Notes under the pieces: generated by a model
What the model was told of the DNA's origin: nothing
Databases searched by the model: none
Seen by the model: the letters and a program-made list of their open reading frames with translations, nothing else
Source of the DNA: Erwinia sp. OLFS4
GTDB taxonomy: Bacteria > Pseudomonadota > Gammaproteobacteria > Enterobacterales > Enterobacteriaceae
Length of the DNA stretch: 64,000 bases
Direction: 5' to 3'
Assembly (NCBI RefSeq): GCF_002752165.1
Contig: NZ_MOMB01000048.1
Span: forward strand, 62,001 to 126,000
In this document: in pieces, positions 19,141-29,410 of the stretch
How the letters are laid out: the number at the start of each line of letters is the position of its first letter
Numbering within the stretch: position 1 is the first letter of the stretch
Translations under genes and position numbers: made by a program

Positions 19141-20703
19141 ATGCCGACTGTAAAACCTGCGCTCAAACTGATTAGCAGTGACGCCCCTTATCGCGAAGAC
19201 GCGACCAGCGTCTTTAATCAGCTTTGTGGTGCACGCCCGGCCTCACTGCTGCTGGAATCTGCCGATATCGACAGCAAACATAATCTCAAAAGCCTACTGA
19301 TTATTGACAGCGCCCTGCGTATCACCGCACTGGGCCAGCAGGTGACAATTAAAGCCCTGTCACTCAACGGCAGTGCTCTGTTGCCGTTACTGGATGCCGC
19401 ACTGCCTGATCAGATTGATAATTGTCAGCATCCTGATGGCCGCACGCTAACCTTCCCCACGGTTGACGATCAGCTTGATGAAGATTCGCGCCTGAAATCC
19501 GTGTCAGTATTTGACGCGCTGCGTCTGATAACCACGCTGGTCAGCGCGGCCGATAATGAACGTGAAGCTATGTTTCTCGGTGGCTTATTTGCCTATGATC
19601 TGGTGGCTGGTTTTGAAGATCTTCCGCAGCTGGAAAGCGATCAACGCTGCCCTGATTACTGCTTTTATCTGGCAGAAACATTACTGATTATCGATCATCA
19701 GACCCAACAGTCCCGCCTGCAGGCAAGCGTGTTCGGTCAGGCACCCGCCGAATTTGTTCGTCTGCAAAGTCGTCTCGAACAGCTACGCAGTCAGATGATG
19801 CAACCGGCAGCGGCGCTTACCACCAGCGCGCTTGAAAACATGACGCTGAGCTGTAACCTGAGTGATGAAACCTTTTGTCAGGTTGTTCGCGATATGCAAC
19901 AGGCCATTCGCGTCGGAGAAATTTTCCAGGTTGTGCCTTCGCGCCGTTTTTCACTGCCCTGCCCGTCACCGCTGGCCGCTTACTCGGTACTGAAAAAGAG
20001 TAATCCCAGTCCCTATATGTTTTTTATGCAGGACGATGACTTTACGCTGTTCGGTGCATCACCAGAGAGTTCGCTGAAATACGATGCCAGCAGTCACAAA
20101 ATTGAAATCTATCCGATTGCCGGCTCCCGGCCGCGGGGTCGCCTGGCAGACGGCACCCTCGACCGCGACCTTGACAGTCGTATCGAACTGGAAATGCGAA
20201 CCGATCATAAAGAGCTGGCGGAACACCTGATGCTGGTTGACCTGGCGCGTAACGATTTAGCGCGCATTTGTGTTGCCGGCAGCCGTTATGTTGCCGATCT
20301 GACCAAAGTGGATCGCTACTCTTTCATTATGCACCTGGTCTCCCGCGTAGTGGGCGAGCTACGCCCGGAGCTCGACGTGCTGCATGCTTACCGGGCCTGC
20401 ATGAATATGGGTACCCTGAGCGGAGCACCCAAAGTGCGGGCCATGCAGCTTATCGCCGGCGCGGAACAATCACGCCGGGGCGCCTATGGCGGCGCGGTTG
20501 GCTATTTTACCGCACATGGCGATCTCGATACCTGTATTGTTATTCGCTCAGCCTATGTTGAAGAGGGTGTGGCTTATGTGCAGGCCGGTGCCGGTGTGGT
20601 ACTCGACTCCGATCCGCAGGCTGAAGCCGACGAGTCGAGGAATAAGGCTCGTGCGGTACTGCGCGCCATTGCCAGCGCACATCATTGCAAGGAGATGTTC
20701 TGA
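19141..20703 (+). CDS. trpE: Anthranilate synthase component I
   Basis: A 520-residue catalytic subunit that forms anthranilate from chorismate and ammonia (glutamine via TrpG). The Trp feedback site is the N-terminal LLLES (36-40, Ser40). The chorismate-binding core is in the C-terminal half: [37 protein letters not shown] and [12 protein letters not shown]. The stop codon overlaps the trpG start (TGATG), so synthesis of the two subunits is coupled. The length equals E. coli TrpE. Confidence 0.97.
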   Translation: MPTVKPALKLISSDAPYREDATSVFNQLCGARPASLLLESADIDSKHNLKSLLIIDSALRITALGQQVTIKALSLNGSALLPLLDAALPDQIDNCQHPDGRTLTFPTVDDQLDEDSRLKSVSVFDALRLITTLVSAADNEREAMFLGGLFAYDLVAGFEDLPQLESDQRCPDYCFYLAETLLIIDHQTQQSRLQASVFGQAPAEFVRLQSRLEQLRSQMMQPAAALTTSALENMTLSCNLSDETFCQVVRDMQQAIRVGEIFQVVPSRRFSLPCPSPLAAYSVLKKSNPSPYMFFMQDDDFTLFGASPESSLKYDASSHKIEIYPIAGSRPRGRLADGTLDRDLDSRIELEMRTDHKELAEHLMLVDLARNDLARICVAGSRYVADLTKVDRYSFIMHLVSRVVGELRPELDVLHAYRACMNMGTLSGAPKVRAMQLIAGAEQSRRGAYGGAVGYFTAHGDLDTCIVIRSAYVEEGVAYVQAGAGVVLDSDPQAEADESRNKARAVLRAIASAHHCKEMF

Positions 20704-21281
20704 TGGCACAGATTCTGCTGCTTGATAATGTTGATTCTTTTACCTATAACCTGGTCGATCAGCTGCGTGCAGCCGGACATCAGGTGGTGGTCTATCGTAA
20801 CAGTGTTCCCGTCACTACCCTGACCGAACGCCTGAAAACCATGGAACAACCGGTACTGATGCTGTCACCAGGACCTGGCTCGCCTTCTCAGGCTGGCTGT
20901 ATGCCCGAATTATTACGGCAGCAACGCGGTCGTCTGCCCATCATCGGTATCTGTCTTGGCCATCAGGCTATCATTGAAGCCTACGGTGGTCATGTCGGCC
21001 AGGCCGGCGAGATCCTGCATGGTAAAGCCTCGGCAATCAGTCATGATGGCGAGGCGATGTTTGCCGGCCTGAGCAATCCTCTGCCGGTCGCCCGTTACCA
21101 TTCACTGGTTGGCAGCAATACCCCGACAGAGCTGATTGTTAACGCAACCTTTAACGGCATGGTGATGGCCGTGCGCCATCAACACGATCGCATCTGTGGT
21201 TTTCAGTTTCACCCTGAGTCCATCCTGACCACACAAGGCGCCCGTTTACTTGAACAAACCCTGGCATGGGCACTGGCCTGA
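20703..21281 (+). CDS. trpG: Anthranilate synthase component II (glutamine amidotransferase)
   Basis: A 192-residue class I glutamine amidotransferase that delivers ammonia to TrpE. The catalytic triad is visible: Cys in GICLGHQAI (about residue 85), and His and Glu in [10 protein letters not shown] (about 170-173). It is a free-standing protein; in E. coli and its close relatives it is fused to TrpD, whereas Serratia, Yersinia and Erwinia types keep it separate. The start at 20703 overlaps the trpE stop by one base. There is a 28-base gap to trpD with its own GAAGGAG site. Confidence 0.95.
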   Translation: MAQILLLDNVDSFTYNLVDQLRAAGHQVVVYRNSVPVTTLTERLKTMEQPVLMLSPGPGSPSQAGCMPELLRQQRGRLPIIGICLGHQAIIEAYGGHVGQAGEILHGKASAISHDGEAMFAGLSNPLPVARYHSLVGSNTPTELIVNATFNGMVMAVRHQHDRICGFQFHPESILTTQGARLLEQTLAWALA

Positions 21282-21309
21282 AGCCACCTCCGGAAGAAGG
21301 AGTTAGTCA

Positions 21310-22308
21310 ATGAATAGCATTCTGGAAAAAGTTTATCAGGGTCAGTTCCTGAGCCAGGCGGAAAGCCACCAGCTGTTTTCGTCTATTATTACCGGACAGC
21401 TTGAACCCACGCAGCTGGCGGCCGTCTTAATCGCCATGAAAGTCCGTGGCGAGCAGCCGCAAGAGATCGCCGGAGCGGCCACTGCACTGCTGGCTGATGC
21501 GCTGGCGTTTCCCCGCCCGTCTTATGCCTTTGCTGATATTGTCGGCACCGGGGGTGACGGCAGCAACAGCATTAATATTTCTACCGCCAGTGCTTTTGTC
21601 GCTGCCAGCTGTGGTCTTAAAGTGGCAAAACATGGTAACCGCAGCGTATCGAGTAAATCCGGATCTTCCGACCTGCTGGCCGCCTTTGGTCTTCGCCTTG
21701 ACCTGTCCCCTGAACAGGCTCGCCGGGCGCTGGATGAACTCAACGTCTGTTTTCTGTTTGCCCCGCAGTATCACAGCGGCTTTCGCCATGCCATGCCGGT
21801 ACGCCAGCAGCTAAAAACCCGCACGCTGTTTAATGTACTGGGTCCACTGATTAATCCGGCCCGGCCGCCTCTGGCCGTGATTGGCGTATACCGTCCTGAA
21901 CTGGTGCAGCCAATCGCTGAAACCCTTAAAATGCTGGGGTATCAGCGGGCGGCAGTGGTGCACGGCGGCGGCATGGATGAAGTCGCGCTGCACAGTGAAA
22001 CCCACATTGCCGAACTGCGTGATGGCGAAATTACCCGCTATCAGCTGACGCCCGGGGATTTTGGCTTTAGTTACTCGCCTAAAGAGGCCCTGGCGGGCGG
22101 AACGCCACAAGAAAACCGTGACATTCTTAGTCGTTTACTTCAGGGTAAAGGCGAGCGCGCCCATGAAGAAGCCGTTGCCGCAAACGTCGCACTGTTACTC
22201 AAAATATTTGGCCACGAAGATTTACGCTCAAATGCTCAGCAGGCGCTGGAGACTATCCGCAGCGGACAGCCCTACCAGCGCGTTGTCGCCCTGGCAGCCA
22301 GAGGATAA
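21310..22308 (+). CDS. trpD: Anthranilate phosphoribosyltransferase
   Basis: A 332-residue enzyme that joins anthranilate to phosphoribosyl pyrophosphate. The PRPP-binding loop [14 protein letters not shown] and the anthranilate-site segments [15 protein letters not shown] and [10 protein letters not shown] are present. It corresponds to the C-terminal two thirds of the E. coli TrpGD fusion. Its stop is 2 bases before the trpCF start. Confidence 0.96.
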   Translation: MNSILEKVYQGQFLSQAESHQLFSSIITGQLEPTQLAAVLIAMKVRGEQPQEIAGAATALLADALAFPRPSYAFADIVGTGGDGSNSINISTASAFVAASCGLKVAKHGNRSVSSKSGSSDLLAAFGLRLDLSPEQARRALDELNVCFLFAPQYHSGFRHAMPVRQQLKTRTLFNVLGPLINPARPPLAVIGVYRPELVQPIAETLKMLGYQRAAVVHGGGMDEVALHSETHIAELRDGEITRYQLTPGDFGFSYSPKEALAGGTPQENRDILSRLLQGKGERAHEEAVAANVALLLKIFGHEDLRSNAQQALETIRSGQPYQRVVALAARG

Positions 22309-22310
22309 TC

Positions 22311-23672
22311 ATGCAGGAAACGGTACTCAATCAAATTGTTCGCGATAAAGCTGTCTGGATTGAAGCGCGAAAAAAACATCAGCCCCTGGCCAGCTTTCAG
22401 CATCAGGTCACCCCGGCCAGTCGTAGTTTTTACCACGCACTGAGCGGTAATCGCACGGCATTCATTCTGGAATGTAAAAAAGCCTCGCCGTCAAAAGGGT
22501 TGATTCGCGATGATTTTGATCCAGCGAAAATCGCCAGTATTTACCGGCCGCACGCTGCGGTAATTTCAGTGCTGACCGATGAAAAATATTTTCAGGGCAG
22601 CTTTGACTTTTTGCCACAGGTGAGCCTGGCGGCCCATCAGCCGGTCCTGTGCAAAGACTTCATTATCGACCCTTATCAAATCTATCTGGCGCGCCACTAC
22701 CAGGCCGATGCGATTTTACTGATGCTTTCGGTGCTGGACGATGAGCAATATCGCCAGCTGGCTGACGTTGCTCACCGCCTGAAAATGGGGGTACTGACGG
22801 AAGTCAGTAACGAACAGGAACTGGCGCGGGCGATTACCCTTGAAGCCAGGGTGGTAGGCATTAATAACCGCGATCTGCGCGATCTCTCTATCGATCTTAA
22901 CCGTACCCGCACGCTGGCACCCCGTCTGGGCGCTAACGTCACGGTTATCAGCGAATCCGGCATCAGCCATTACAGCCAAATCCGTGAACTCAGCCGCTAT
23001 GCCAACGGTTTTCTGATTGGTTCGGCATTAATGGCAGAAGCCGATCTGGCCGCTGCGGTTAACCGTGTTTTGCTGGGTGATAACAAAGTTTGTGGCCTCA
23101 CCCGGCCGCAGGATGCAGCGGCAGCCAGCCAGGCGGGCGCGATTTATGGCGGCTTAATTTTTGTGCCCGGATCACCAAGACAGATAGACGAAAATCAGGC
23201 CAGATTGATTATTGCCGCGGCGCCGCTGCAATATGTTGGCGTGTTCCGCGATGCCAGCATAAGTGACATTGTCACTACTACCCGTCATCTGAACCTGCAC
23301 GCTGTTCAGCTACATGGTACGGAAAATCAGATATTTATCGATCAGCTGCGCCTGGCGTTACCCACCACCACCCGCATCTGGAAAGCACTCAGCGTCAGCG
23401 ACAGCATACCGGCTCTGGACTGGCAGCAGGTTGATCGCTATCTGCTGGATAATGGTCAGGGCGGCAGCGGACACCCCTTCGACTGGTCTCTTCTGGCAGG
23501 TCAGCCGCTGTCCAACGTCATGCTGGCCGGCGGTCTATCTGCCGCTAACTGCGTTCAGGCAGCCCAGTCCGGCTGCGCCGGACTCGATTTCAATAGCGGT
23601 GTGGAAAGCGCACCAGGCGAGAAAGACGCCGCGAAAATCGCCGCGGTTTTTCAGACATTGCGCGCCTATTAA
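22311..23672 (+). CDS. trpCF: Bifunctional indole-3-glycerol phosphate synthase / PRA isomerase
   Basis: A 453-residue fusion of two TIM barrels, as in E. coli TrpC (452). The N-terminal IGPS domain (about 1-255) carries ILECKKASPSKG, PVLCKDFIIDPYQI, GINNRDLRDL and ISESGI. The C-terminal PRAI domain (about 258-453) carries KVCGLTRPQDA and VQLHGTE. The PRAI half runs first (isomerisation), then the IGPS half closes the indole ring. The spacing to trpD is 2 bases, so translation is coupled. Confidence 0.96.
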   Translation: MQETVLNQIVRDKAVWIEARKKHQPLASFQHQVTPASRSFYHALSGNRTAFILECKKASPSKGLIRDDFDPAKIASIYRPHAAVISVLTDEKYFQGSFDFLPQVSLAAHQPVLCKDFIIDPYQIYLARHYQADAILLMLSVLDDEQYRQLADVAHRLKMGVLTEVSNEQELARAITLEARVVGINNRDLRDLSIDLNRTRTLAPRLGANVTVISESGISHYSQIRELSRYANGFLIGSALMAEADLAAAVNRVLLGDNKVCGLTRPQDAAAASQAGAIYGGLIFVPGSPRQIDENQARLIIAAAPLQYVGVFRDASISDIVTTTRHLNLHAVQLHGTENQIFIDQLRLALPTTTRIWKALSVSDSIPALDWQQVDRYLLDNGQGGSGHPFDWSLLAGQPLSNVMLAGGLSAANCVQAAQSGCAGLDFNSGVESAPGEKDAAKIAAVFQTLRAY

Positions 23673-23729
23673 CCGGGCGGGGCGCTTTCATTGCCACTGC
23701 CCCATCGGTTTTACAGAGGAAAACATTGC

Positions 23730-24920
23730 ATGACATTACTTAATCCTTATTTCGGTGAGTTTGGCGGTATGTTTGTGCCACAAATTCTGATGCCGGCCTT
23801 GCTGGAACTGGAACAGGCCTTTGTCAGCGCCCGCCAGGATCCTGAATTTCAGGCGCAGTTTGCCGGCCTGCTTAAAAATTATGCCGGCCGGCCTACCGCG
23901 TTAACCCGCTGTGATAATCTCACCCGAGGTAGCGCAACCCGTCTTTATCTCAAGCGTGAAGATCTGCTACACGGCGGAGCCCATAAAACCAATCAGGTAC
24001 TTGGCCAGGCACTGCTGGCTAAACGCATGGGGAAAAGTGAAATTATTGCTGAAACTGGCGCCGGCCAGCACGGCGTCGCCTCAGCACTGGCCAGCGCACT
24101 GTTAGGGTTGAAATGCCGGATTTATATGGGCGCAAAAGACATTGAACGTCAGTCACCTAACGTATTCCGCATGCGTCTGATGGGGGCTGAAGTGATCCCG
24201 GTCCATAGCGGTTCTTCCACCTTAAAAGATGCCTGTAACGAAGCGTTACGCGACTGGTCCGGCAGTTATGAAACCGCCCATTATATGCTGGGCACGGCAG
24301 CCGGCCCGCATCCATATCCCACTATCGTGCGTGAATTTCAGCGTATGATTGGCGAAGAAACCAAAGCACAAATTTTAGCCAGCGAGGGGCGTCTGCCAGA
24401 TGCGTTACTGGCCTGCGTCGGTGGCGGTTCAAATGCCATCGGCATGTTTGCCGATTTCATCGATGACGCTGAGGTGGCATTAATTGGCGTCGAACCCGCC
24501 GGCCATGGTATTGAAACCGGCGAACATGGCGCGCCGTTAAAACACGGTCGCGTTGGGATTTATTTCGGTATGAAAGCGCCGATGATGCAAACCGAAGAGG
24601 GTCAGATTGAGGAGTCCTACTCCATTTCAGCCGGACTGGATTTTCCCTCTGCCGGCCCGCAGCATGCCTTTCTGAACAGCACCGGACGCGCTGAATACGT
24701 TTCCATCACTGATGATGAAGCCCTTGAGGCGTTTAAAACCCTGTGCCGGAGTGAAGGGATTATTCCGGCGCTGGAATCTTCCCATGCGCTGGCCTACGCG
24801 TTGAAAATGATGCGAGAGGCACCACAAAAAGAACAACTGCTGGTGGTCAACCTTTCCGGGCGCGGCGACAAAGATATTTTTACCGTTCACGATATTCTTA
24901 AAGCCAGGGGAGAAATCTGA
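23730..24920 (+). CDS. trpB: Tryptophan synthase beta chain
   Basis: A 396-residue PLP enzyme (E. coli 397) that condenses indole with serine. The PLP lysine lies in [14 protein letters not shown] (about residue 86), the phosphate loop is [10 protein letters not shown], and [10 protein letters not shown] forms the substrate site. I chose the ATG at 23730 ([18 protein letters not shown]), preceded by AGAGG, rather than an upstream in-frame ATG at 23691 that lies in the spacer after trpCF. The stop overlaps the trpA start (TGATG). Confidence 0.97.
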   Translation: MTLLNPYFGEFGGMFVPQILMPALLELEQAFVSARQDPEFQAQFAGLLKNYAGRPTALTRCDNLTRGSATRLYLKREDLLHGGAHKTNQVLGQALLAKRMGKSEIIAETGAGQHGVASALASALLGLKCRIYMGAKDIERQSPNVFRMRLMGAEVIPVHSGSSTLKDACNEALRDWSGSYETAHYMLGTAAGPHPYPTIVREFQRMIGEETKAQILASEGRLPDALLACVGGGSNAIGMFADFIDDAEVALIGVEPAGHGIETGEHGAPLKHGRVGIYFGMKAPMMQTEEGQIEESYSISAGLDFPSAGPQHAFLNSTGRAEYVSITDDEALEAFKTLCRSEGIIPALESSHALAYALKMMREAPQKEQLLVVNLSGRGDKDIFTVHDILKARGEI

Positions 24921-25723
24921 TGACGCGTTATCAGCAACTTTTTACACGGCTGGCCGAAAAAAAAGAAGGTGCTTTCGTCCCCTTCGTCTCTCTTGGTGAC
25001 CCAAGCCCCACGCTCTCTTTACAGATTATCGATGCCCTGGTTGCAGGGGGCGCTGATGCCCTCGAATTAGGCATTCCGTTTTCCGATCCGCTGGCCGACG
25101 GCCCGACGATTCAGGGAGGCAATCTGCGTGCCTTTGCTGCCGGCACGACCCCGCAACTCTGCTTTGAACTGCTTGCCGGGATCCGTAAAAAATATCCGGA
25201 AATACCTATCGGATTGTTAATGTATGCAAACCTGGTATTTCACAACGGCATAGATAACTTTTATCGCCGTTGTCAGCAGGTCGACGTCGATTCGGTACTG
25301 ATAGGCGATGTTCCTTTTGAAGAATCTGCCGCCTTCCGCCAGTCTGCTATGCAGCACAACATTGCACCTATTTTTATGTGCCCGCCTAATGCCAGCGACG
25401 ATCTGTTGCGCCAACTGGCGTCACACGGCCGCGGCTATATCTATCTGCAATCACGCGCCGGGGTAACCGGAACCGAAAACCGGGCAGATAAATCGCTCAG
25501 TGTGCTGGTCAACCGGCTGCGTGAATATCATGCCGCCCCCGCTATTCAGGGGTTTGGTATTTCAGAACCTGCCCAGGTGCGTAATGTCATTGCTTCCGGT
25601 GCTGCCGGTGCCATTGCCGGTTCGGCCACGGTGAAACTGATTGAATCGCACCACCGCCAGCCGGCAGAGATGCTGACCGCCCTTCGTGACTTCACCCGCG
25701 CGATGAAAGCTGCCACACGCTGA
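24920..25723 (+). CDS. trpA: Tryptophan synthase alpha chain
   Basis: A 267-residue TIM barrel (E. coli 268) that cleaves indole-3-glycerol phosphate and passes indole to TrpB. The catalytic Glu and Asp are in [19 protein letters not shown] (about residues 49 and 60), and the phosphate site is GFGIS and [10 protein letters not shown]. It is the last gene of the operon; a perfect hairpin terminator begins 5 bases after the stop. Confidence 0.97.
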   Translation: MTRYQQLFTRLAEKKEGAFVPFVSLGDPSPTLSLQIIDALVAGGADALELGIPFSDPLADGPTIQGGNLRAFAAGTTPQLCFELLAGIRKKYPEIPIGLLMYANLVFHNGIDNFYRRCQQVDVDSVLIGDVPFEESAAFRQSAMQHNIAPIFMCPPNASDDLLRQLASHGRGYIYLQSRAGVTGTENRADKSLSVLVNRLREYHAAPAIQGFGISEPAQVRNVIASGAAGAIAGSATVKLIESHHRQPAEMLTALRDFTRAMKAATR

Positions 25724-25728
25724 TCGCT

Positions 25729-25764
25729 GCTGCGCCTTAGTGCTAAGGCGCAGCCCGCTGTTTC
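25729..25764 (+). terminator. trp operon terminator
   Basis: GCTGCGCCTTAG (25729-25740) and CTAAGGCGCAGC (25743-25754) form a perfect 12-bp stem around TG, followed by CCGCTGTTTCTTC. The U-tract is broken, as in the E. coli trp t terminator. Confidence 0.8.
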
Positions 25765-25853
25765 TTCATCATGACAGCGCTTTTTTCTGTCGCTACACTG
25801 ATGACACAGCATTGCTGCTGTTAACGCTATGATTCACAGGGAGAGCATAATAA

Positions 25854-26171
25854 ATGAACAGGTTTAAATGGATCGCCGGTCTGGTTGCTGCCAGTGTGTT
25901 AACAATAATGATCAGCGCCTGTGCGCCTACGGCACATCAGGAAGGAACCGGGGGCTACATTGACGACACCGTCATTACCACCAAAGTAAAAAGCGAACTG
26001 CTGGCTGATGAACAGCTAAAACATTCTGATCAAATTAGCGTTGAAACCTTCAAAGGACGGGTACAGCTAAGCGGCTTTATTTCGTCACCCAAAATGGCAA
26101 GCCGTGCCGTTGCCATTACCCGTAGCGTGGCGGGGGTGACATCGGTAATCAATAATCTGCACGTTCGCTGA
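25854..26171 (+). CDS. BON-domain lipoprotein
   Basis: A 105-residue protein with a signal peptide and lipobox ISAC (Cys23), so it is a predicted lipoprotein. Residues 36-105 form a single BON domain: DDTVITTKVKSELLAD, then VETFKGRVQLSGFISS and VAGVTSVINNLHV. BON domains (OsmY, DolP) bind phospholipids and guard outer-membrane integrity; this one is shorter than DolP and has one copy. In E. coli the trpA-ompW interval holds yciG, yciF and yciE, which are missing here. The precise role is unknown; a stress-linked envelope function is likely. It is a single-gene unit with its own terminator. Confidence 0.85.
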   Translation: MNRFKWIAGLVAASVLTIMISACAPTAHQEGTGGYIDDTVITTKVKSELLADEQLKHSDQISVETFKGRVQLSGFISSPKMASRAVAITRSVAGVTSVINNLHVR

Positions 26172-26180
26172 TAACGTACA

Positions 26181-26218
26181 GGCCAGCGCAGAAAGCTGTT
26201 TTGCGCTGGCCGCTTTTT
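26181..26218. terminator. Terminator between BON lipoprotein gene and ompW
   Basis: GGCCAGCGCA (26181-26190) pairs with TGCGCTGGCC (26202-26211), a perfect 10-bp stem, then GCTTTTT. It serves the BON gene on the plus strand and lies just beyond the ompW stop on the other. Confidence 0.9.
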
Positions 26219-26225
26219 ACTGCTG

Positions 26226-26858
26226 TCAGAACTTATAACCCGCGCCGAAGAAGAACACTACCGGGTTAATATCGGTATGAATCTTGTCTTGTTTCACGCC
26301 GCCTGCACGAAAGCTGACGTCAGTATCAATATTCATGTACCAGACGGAGGCGTTAAGCATCCAGTTGTCGGTTAACTGATAATCCAGCCCGGCCACCCCG
26401 GCAAAACCCCAGGAGTCCTTGGCGTGCAGATCGCTCAGTCCCAGATTGCGTCCGGTATCATTAAAACGCTCCTGAAAGAAGCGGGTGTAGTTCACACCTG
26501 CGCCGATATAAGGATTAAATTTGCCCAGCCCGCTAAAATACCACTGCACCACCAGTGACGGTGGCAACTGTTTTAAATTTGCGATATTGCCGGTGCCCGG
26601 CGTGCCGACATGATGACTGAATGGCGTGGCACCCAGCAGCTCAACACCAATGTTATCCGTCGCCATGTAAGTAAAAGTTAATCCAAGCTGCGTGTTATTA
26701 CTGACGTTAAACTCTCCCAGCCCGAGTACGTCGTCAGAGCCGCCGGTCGGCCGTACTGTTGCTGTGCCAGCACGGATAAAGAAATCCCCCGCCTGATGTG
26801 CTGAAGCGACAGCCGGAAGTAACATTACGATTGCCAGTGCTGCTGCTTTTAATTTCAT
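26226..26858 (-). CDS. ompW: Outer membrane protein OmpW
   Basis: A 210-residue precursor of the eight-stranded beta-barrel OmpW (E. coli 212). The signal peptide ends at ASA (residues 18-20), the mature protein begins HQAGDFFIRAG, and the last residue is Phe preceded by GAGYK, the BAM recognition signal. OmpW forms a small hydrophobic channel and is linked to survival in anaerobic and stress conditions. An FNR-like site lies about 140 bases upstream of the start. Confidence 0.94.
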   Translation of the reverse strand: MKLKAAALAIVMLLPAVASAHQAGDFFIRAGTATVRPTGGSDDVLGLGEFNVSNNTQLGLTFTYMATDNIGVELLGATPFSHHVGTPGTGNIANLKQLPPSLVVQWYFSGLGKFNPYIGAGVNYTRFFQERFNDTGRNLGLSDLHAKDSWGFAGVAGLDYQLTDNWMLNASVWYMNIDTDVSFRAGGVKQDKIHTDINPVVFFFGAGYKF

Positions 26859-26998
26859 TTGCCACTCCTTTATTAATATTTGCTACATCAATGTCATTTT
26901 TGGTCAGTGCATTAGTCCCTGTCTGTCGGCTAATTTCATTGACGCAGCGCAACCAATAAGTTGGATCAATTCTTTCGCCACATGAAATAAATTGCAGT

Positions 26999-27012
26999 TT
27001 GACTGAAATCAA
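26999..27012. promoter_or_regulatory. Candidate FNR site upstream of ompW
   Basis: TTGACTGAAATCAA matches the FNR consensus TTGAT-N4-ATCAA at nine of ten defined bases. It lies 140 bases from the ompW start and 115 from the start of the YkgJ-like gene on the other strand, so it could serve either. E. coli ompW is known to be FNR-controlled, which supports the assignment. Confidence 0.6.
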
Positions 27013-27127
27013 TTTTTTCGTTTTCGGCGAACGAAAAATTTGGTTGGCAACAGGCCTCGACAACACTTTATTTTCAATTATTCATCAACAATATATAAGC
27101 GTTGTTGCCCGGAGGGCCGGTAATCAG

Positions 27128-27545
27128 ATGAGCAACGGTGATAACCCTTGTGTTTCCTGTGGTGCCTGTTGTGCCTGTTTTCGCGTCTCTTTTTACTGGC
27201 GTGAGGCTGATGACGGGGGGGGGAGATGTCCCGGTTGCCCTGACTGAACCGCTGAGTCTGCATATGCGTAACATGACAGGAACCAATGACCGCTCTCCGC
27301 GCTGCGTGGCGTTACAGGGTGAAGTCGGCCAGTGCGTGTCATGTTCCATTTATGCACAACGCCCTTCTCCCTGCCGCGAATTTGCCATGTCCGGTGACAA
27401 CGGTCAGGTTAATGATGCCTGTGATCGCGCCCGGCAAAAATATGGTCTGCCACCGCTTTTTAGCCCGCACCAGCCTGTGCAAAGTGAAAGTTATGTAATA
27501 CAGGGTGCCAGTCCTTTATCAGACCATGTACAATCTGCGGATTAA
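27128..27545 (+). pseudogene. YkgJ-family cysteine-cluster protein, frameshifted in a G9 tract
   Basis: The frame starting at 27128 encodes [20 protein letters not shown] then [12 protein letters not shown], the N-terminal CxxCxxCC cluster of the YkgJ (zinc/iron-chelating, DUF-type) family, but stops at 27247. The rest ([44 protein letters not shown]) is in the +1 frame and runs to 27545. The break coincides with nine consecutive Gs at 27215-27223; eight Gs would join both halves into one 138-residue protein with all expected cysteines. Sequencing error, a recent mutation and homopolymer phase variation are all possible. GGAGG lies 12 nt before the ATG. Family function is unproven. Confidence 0.8.
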
Positions 27546-27572
27546 CAGAATGGGTTTTTTTAAGGAGTGTAC

Positions 27573-28319
27573 ATGTCAATCACGGCAGGTTCGTTATACC
27601 GTGAGGCGGGGAATTTTTTTCGCCACCAGCTGATAACCATTTTACTGATGGCGCTGCTCACCGCTTTTATCAGCGTGATGATTAGCCAGGCAATGACCCC
27701 CGGTGACGATCAGCTGTCACAGTTACCCCAGCAAGGTTTCCCGGGGGGGAATCTGATGGAGATGGTGCGTAATCTCACTCCTGAACAACAGCATATTCTG
27801 CTGCGCGCCTCGCTGGCGGGCACCCTGGCGTCACTGATTGGCAATACCCTGCTCACTGGCGGAATGCTGATGCTGATTCCGCTGGTTTCTGCCGGTGAAC
27901 GCACCAGCGCCCTGCGAGCTATCGGGCTGTCAGCACCTCTGCTGCCCAGACTGCTGGTGCTGACTTTTCTCATGACGCTGGTGATACAGCTCGGCTTTCT
28001 TTTTGTGGTGATTCCCGGCATTATTCTTGCCATTTTGCTGGCGCTGGCACCGGTTATTCTGGCCGCCGGCCAGCAGGGTATTTTTGCCGCCATACGCCAG
28101 AGCGTTTCTCTGGTATGGCATAATATGCGGCTGGTCACCCCGGCGGTGTTGTTCTGGCTGCTGGCCAAAATGGTACTGCTGGTTGTCATTACCCGGGTTC
28201 TTGCCCGGATGCCGGACAGTTATTACACCCTGCTTAGCGTGCTTGCCAGCGGTATCAGTAATCTGATTTCAGCACTGCTGATCATTTATCTGTGCCGGCT
28301 GTATATGTTATTACGTTAA
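27573..28319 (+). CDS. yciC: Inner membrane protein YciC
   Basis: A 248-residue polytopic membrane protein of the UPF0259 family, one residue longer than E. coli YciC. About six hydrophobic segments are visible, with the conserved N-terminus MSITAGSLYREAGNFFRHQL and C-terminus ISALLIIYLCRLYMLLR. Function is unknown, though it is adjacent to the envelope gene yciB in many enterobacteria. I chose the ATG at 27573, which has TAAGGAG 5 nt upstream; a GTG two codons earlier overlaps that site. Confidence 0.92.
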   Translation: MSITAGSLYREAGNFFRHQLITILLMALLTAFISVMISQAMTPGDDQLSQLPQQGFPGGNLMEMVRNLTPEQQHILLRASLAGTLASLIGNTLLTGGMLMLIPLVSAGERTSALRAIGLSAPLLPRLLVLTFLMTLVIQLGFLFVVIPGIILAILLALAPVILAAGQQGIFAAIRQSVSLVWHNMRLVTPAVLFWLLAKMVLLVVITRVLARMPDSYYTLLSVLASGISNLISALLIIYLCRLYMLLR

Positions 28320-28326
28320 TTATCCA

Positions 28327-28347
28327 GGTGGCGCCAGTGGCGCCACC
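28327..28347. repeat. Perfect palindromic hairpin between yciC and yciB
   Basis: GGTGGCGCC (28327-28335) and GGCGCCACC (28339-28347) form a 9-bp GC-rich stem with the triloop AGT, 7 bases after the yciC stop. There is no U-tract, so it may be an RNA stabilising or REP-like element between co-transcribed genes. Confidence 0.5.
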
Positions 28348-28388
28348 CTGATTCACCAATCTATCCTGTTCCGGTATCTGAAAAGCCT

Positions 28389-28922
28389 ATGAAGCAGTTA
28401 CTTGATTTTCTCCCCCTGGTGGTCTTTTTTGTTTTTTACAAGCTGTACGATATTTTTGTCGCCACCGGTGCCCTGGTTATCGCCACCGCCGTTGCGCTGG
28501 TCGCGGGCTGGTTGTTGTACCGTAAAATTGAAAAAATGACGCTGGTGACCTTCGCGATAGTGGTGGTATTCGGCCTGCTGACTATCATCTTCCATAATGA
28601 TGAGTTTCTTAAATGGAAAGTCACCATTATCTATACCCTGTTTAGCGTCGCTCTGCTGGTAAGTCAGTTTGTAATGAACAAACCGCTGATTGAAACCATG
28701 CTGGGTAAAGAATTAAAACTCCCGCAGCAGGCATGGCGCCGGCTGAATGTGGCCTGGGCATTGTTTTTCTTTTGCTGTGGTCTGCTTAATATTTATGTTG
28801 CTTTCTGGCTACCGCAGGCCATCTGGGTTGATTTCAAAGTCTTTGGCCTGACCGGTCTGACGCTGCTGTTTACCCTGGTAAGCGGGGTGTATATTTACCG
28901 GTTAATGCCGCAGCAACAATAA
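28389..28922 (+). CDS. yciB: Septation/envelope protein YciB
   Basis: A 177-residue inner-membrane protein with five or so hydrophobic helices (E. coli YciB 179), starting [20 protein letters not shown] and carrying the conserved [12 protein letters not shown] and [12 protein letters not shown]. It is called intracellular septation protein A in some annotations. In E. coli YciB interacts with cell-elongation and division proteins and affects envelope integrity together with DcrB. It lies in a yciC-yciB-yciA plus-strand run. Confidence 0.94.
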   Translation: MKQLLDFLPLVVFFVFYKLYDIFVATGALVIATAVALVAGWLLYRKIEKMTLVTFAIVVVFGLLTIIFHNDEFLKWKVTIIYTLFSVALLVSQFVMNKPLIETMLGKELKLPQQAWRRLNVAWALFFFCCGLLNIYVAFWLPQAIWVDFKVFGLTGLTLLFTLVSGVYIYRLMPQQQ

Positions 28923-28974
28923 TATGATTCTCCGGTCGCCTCGTGCGATACATTTGATAGCGGAAGCCTTGTAA

Positions 28975-29406
28975 ATGAGTGATGAAAGAAAGTTGCCGCA
29001 GGGCGAGGTGGTGCTGCGCACACTGGCAATGCCGGCCGACACTAATGCCAACGGCGATATTTTTGGCGGCTGGTTGATGTCGCAAATGGATATGGGCGGC
29101 GCCATCCTGGCGAAAGAAATTGCCGGTGGACGCGTTGTCACCGTTCGGGTTGACGGTATGACCTTTCTCAAACCGGTAGCGGTAGGCGATGTGGTGTGCT
29201 GCCACGCCCGCTGCATCCGTACCGGCACCAGCTCCATGACGATCAGCGTCGAAGTCTGGATTAAAAAGGTCTCATCAGAACCGATCGGCCAGCGTTATTG
29301 CACAACCGAAGCGGTTTTTATCTACGTCGCAGTCGACAACGAAGGCAAGCCGCGCGCACTGCCGGAAGGCCGTAGTCACTTCTCACTGGATGAGAGCACC
29401 GGCTAG
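28975..29406 (+). CDS. yciA: Acyl-CoA thioesterase YciA
   Basis: A 143-residue hotdog-fold thioesterase (E. coli 132). The active-site segment NANGDIFGGWLMSQMDMGGA is diagnostic, with the catalytic Asp in GDIFGGW and the downstream motif VDGMTFLKPVAVGDVVC. It hydrolyses short to long acyl-CoAs in the cytoplasm and is thought to protect CoA pools or supply free fatty acids for envelope lipids. The position after yciB is the same as in E. coli. A terminator follows. Confidence 0.95.
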   Translation: MSDERKLPQGEVVLRTLAMPADTNANGDIFGGWLMSQMDMGGAILAKEIAGGRVVTVRVDGMTFLKPVAVGDVVCCHARCIRTGTSSMTISVEVWIKKVSSEPIGQRYCTTEAVFIYVAVDNEGKPRALPEGRSHFSLDESTG

Positions 29407-29410
29407 CCCT

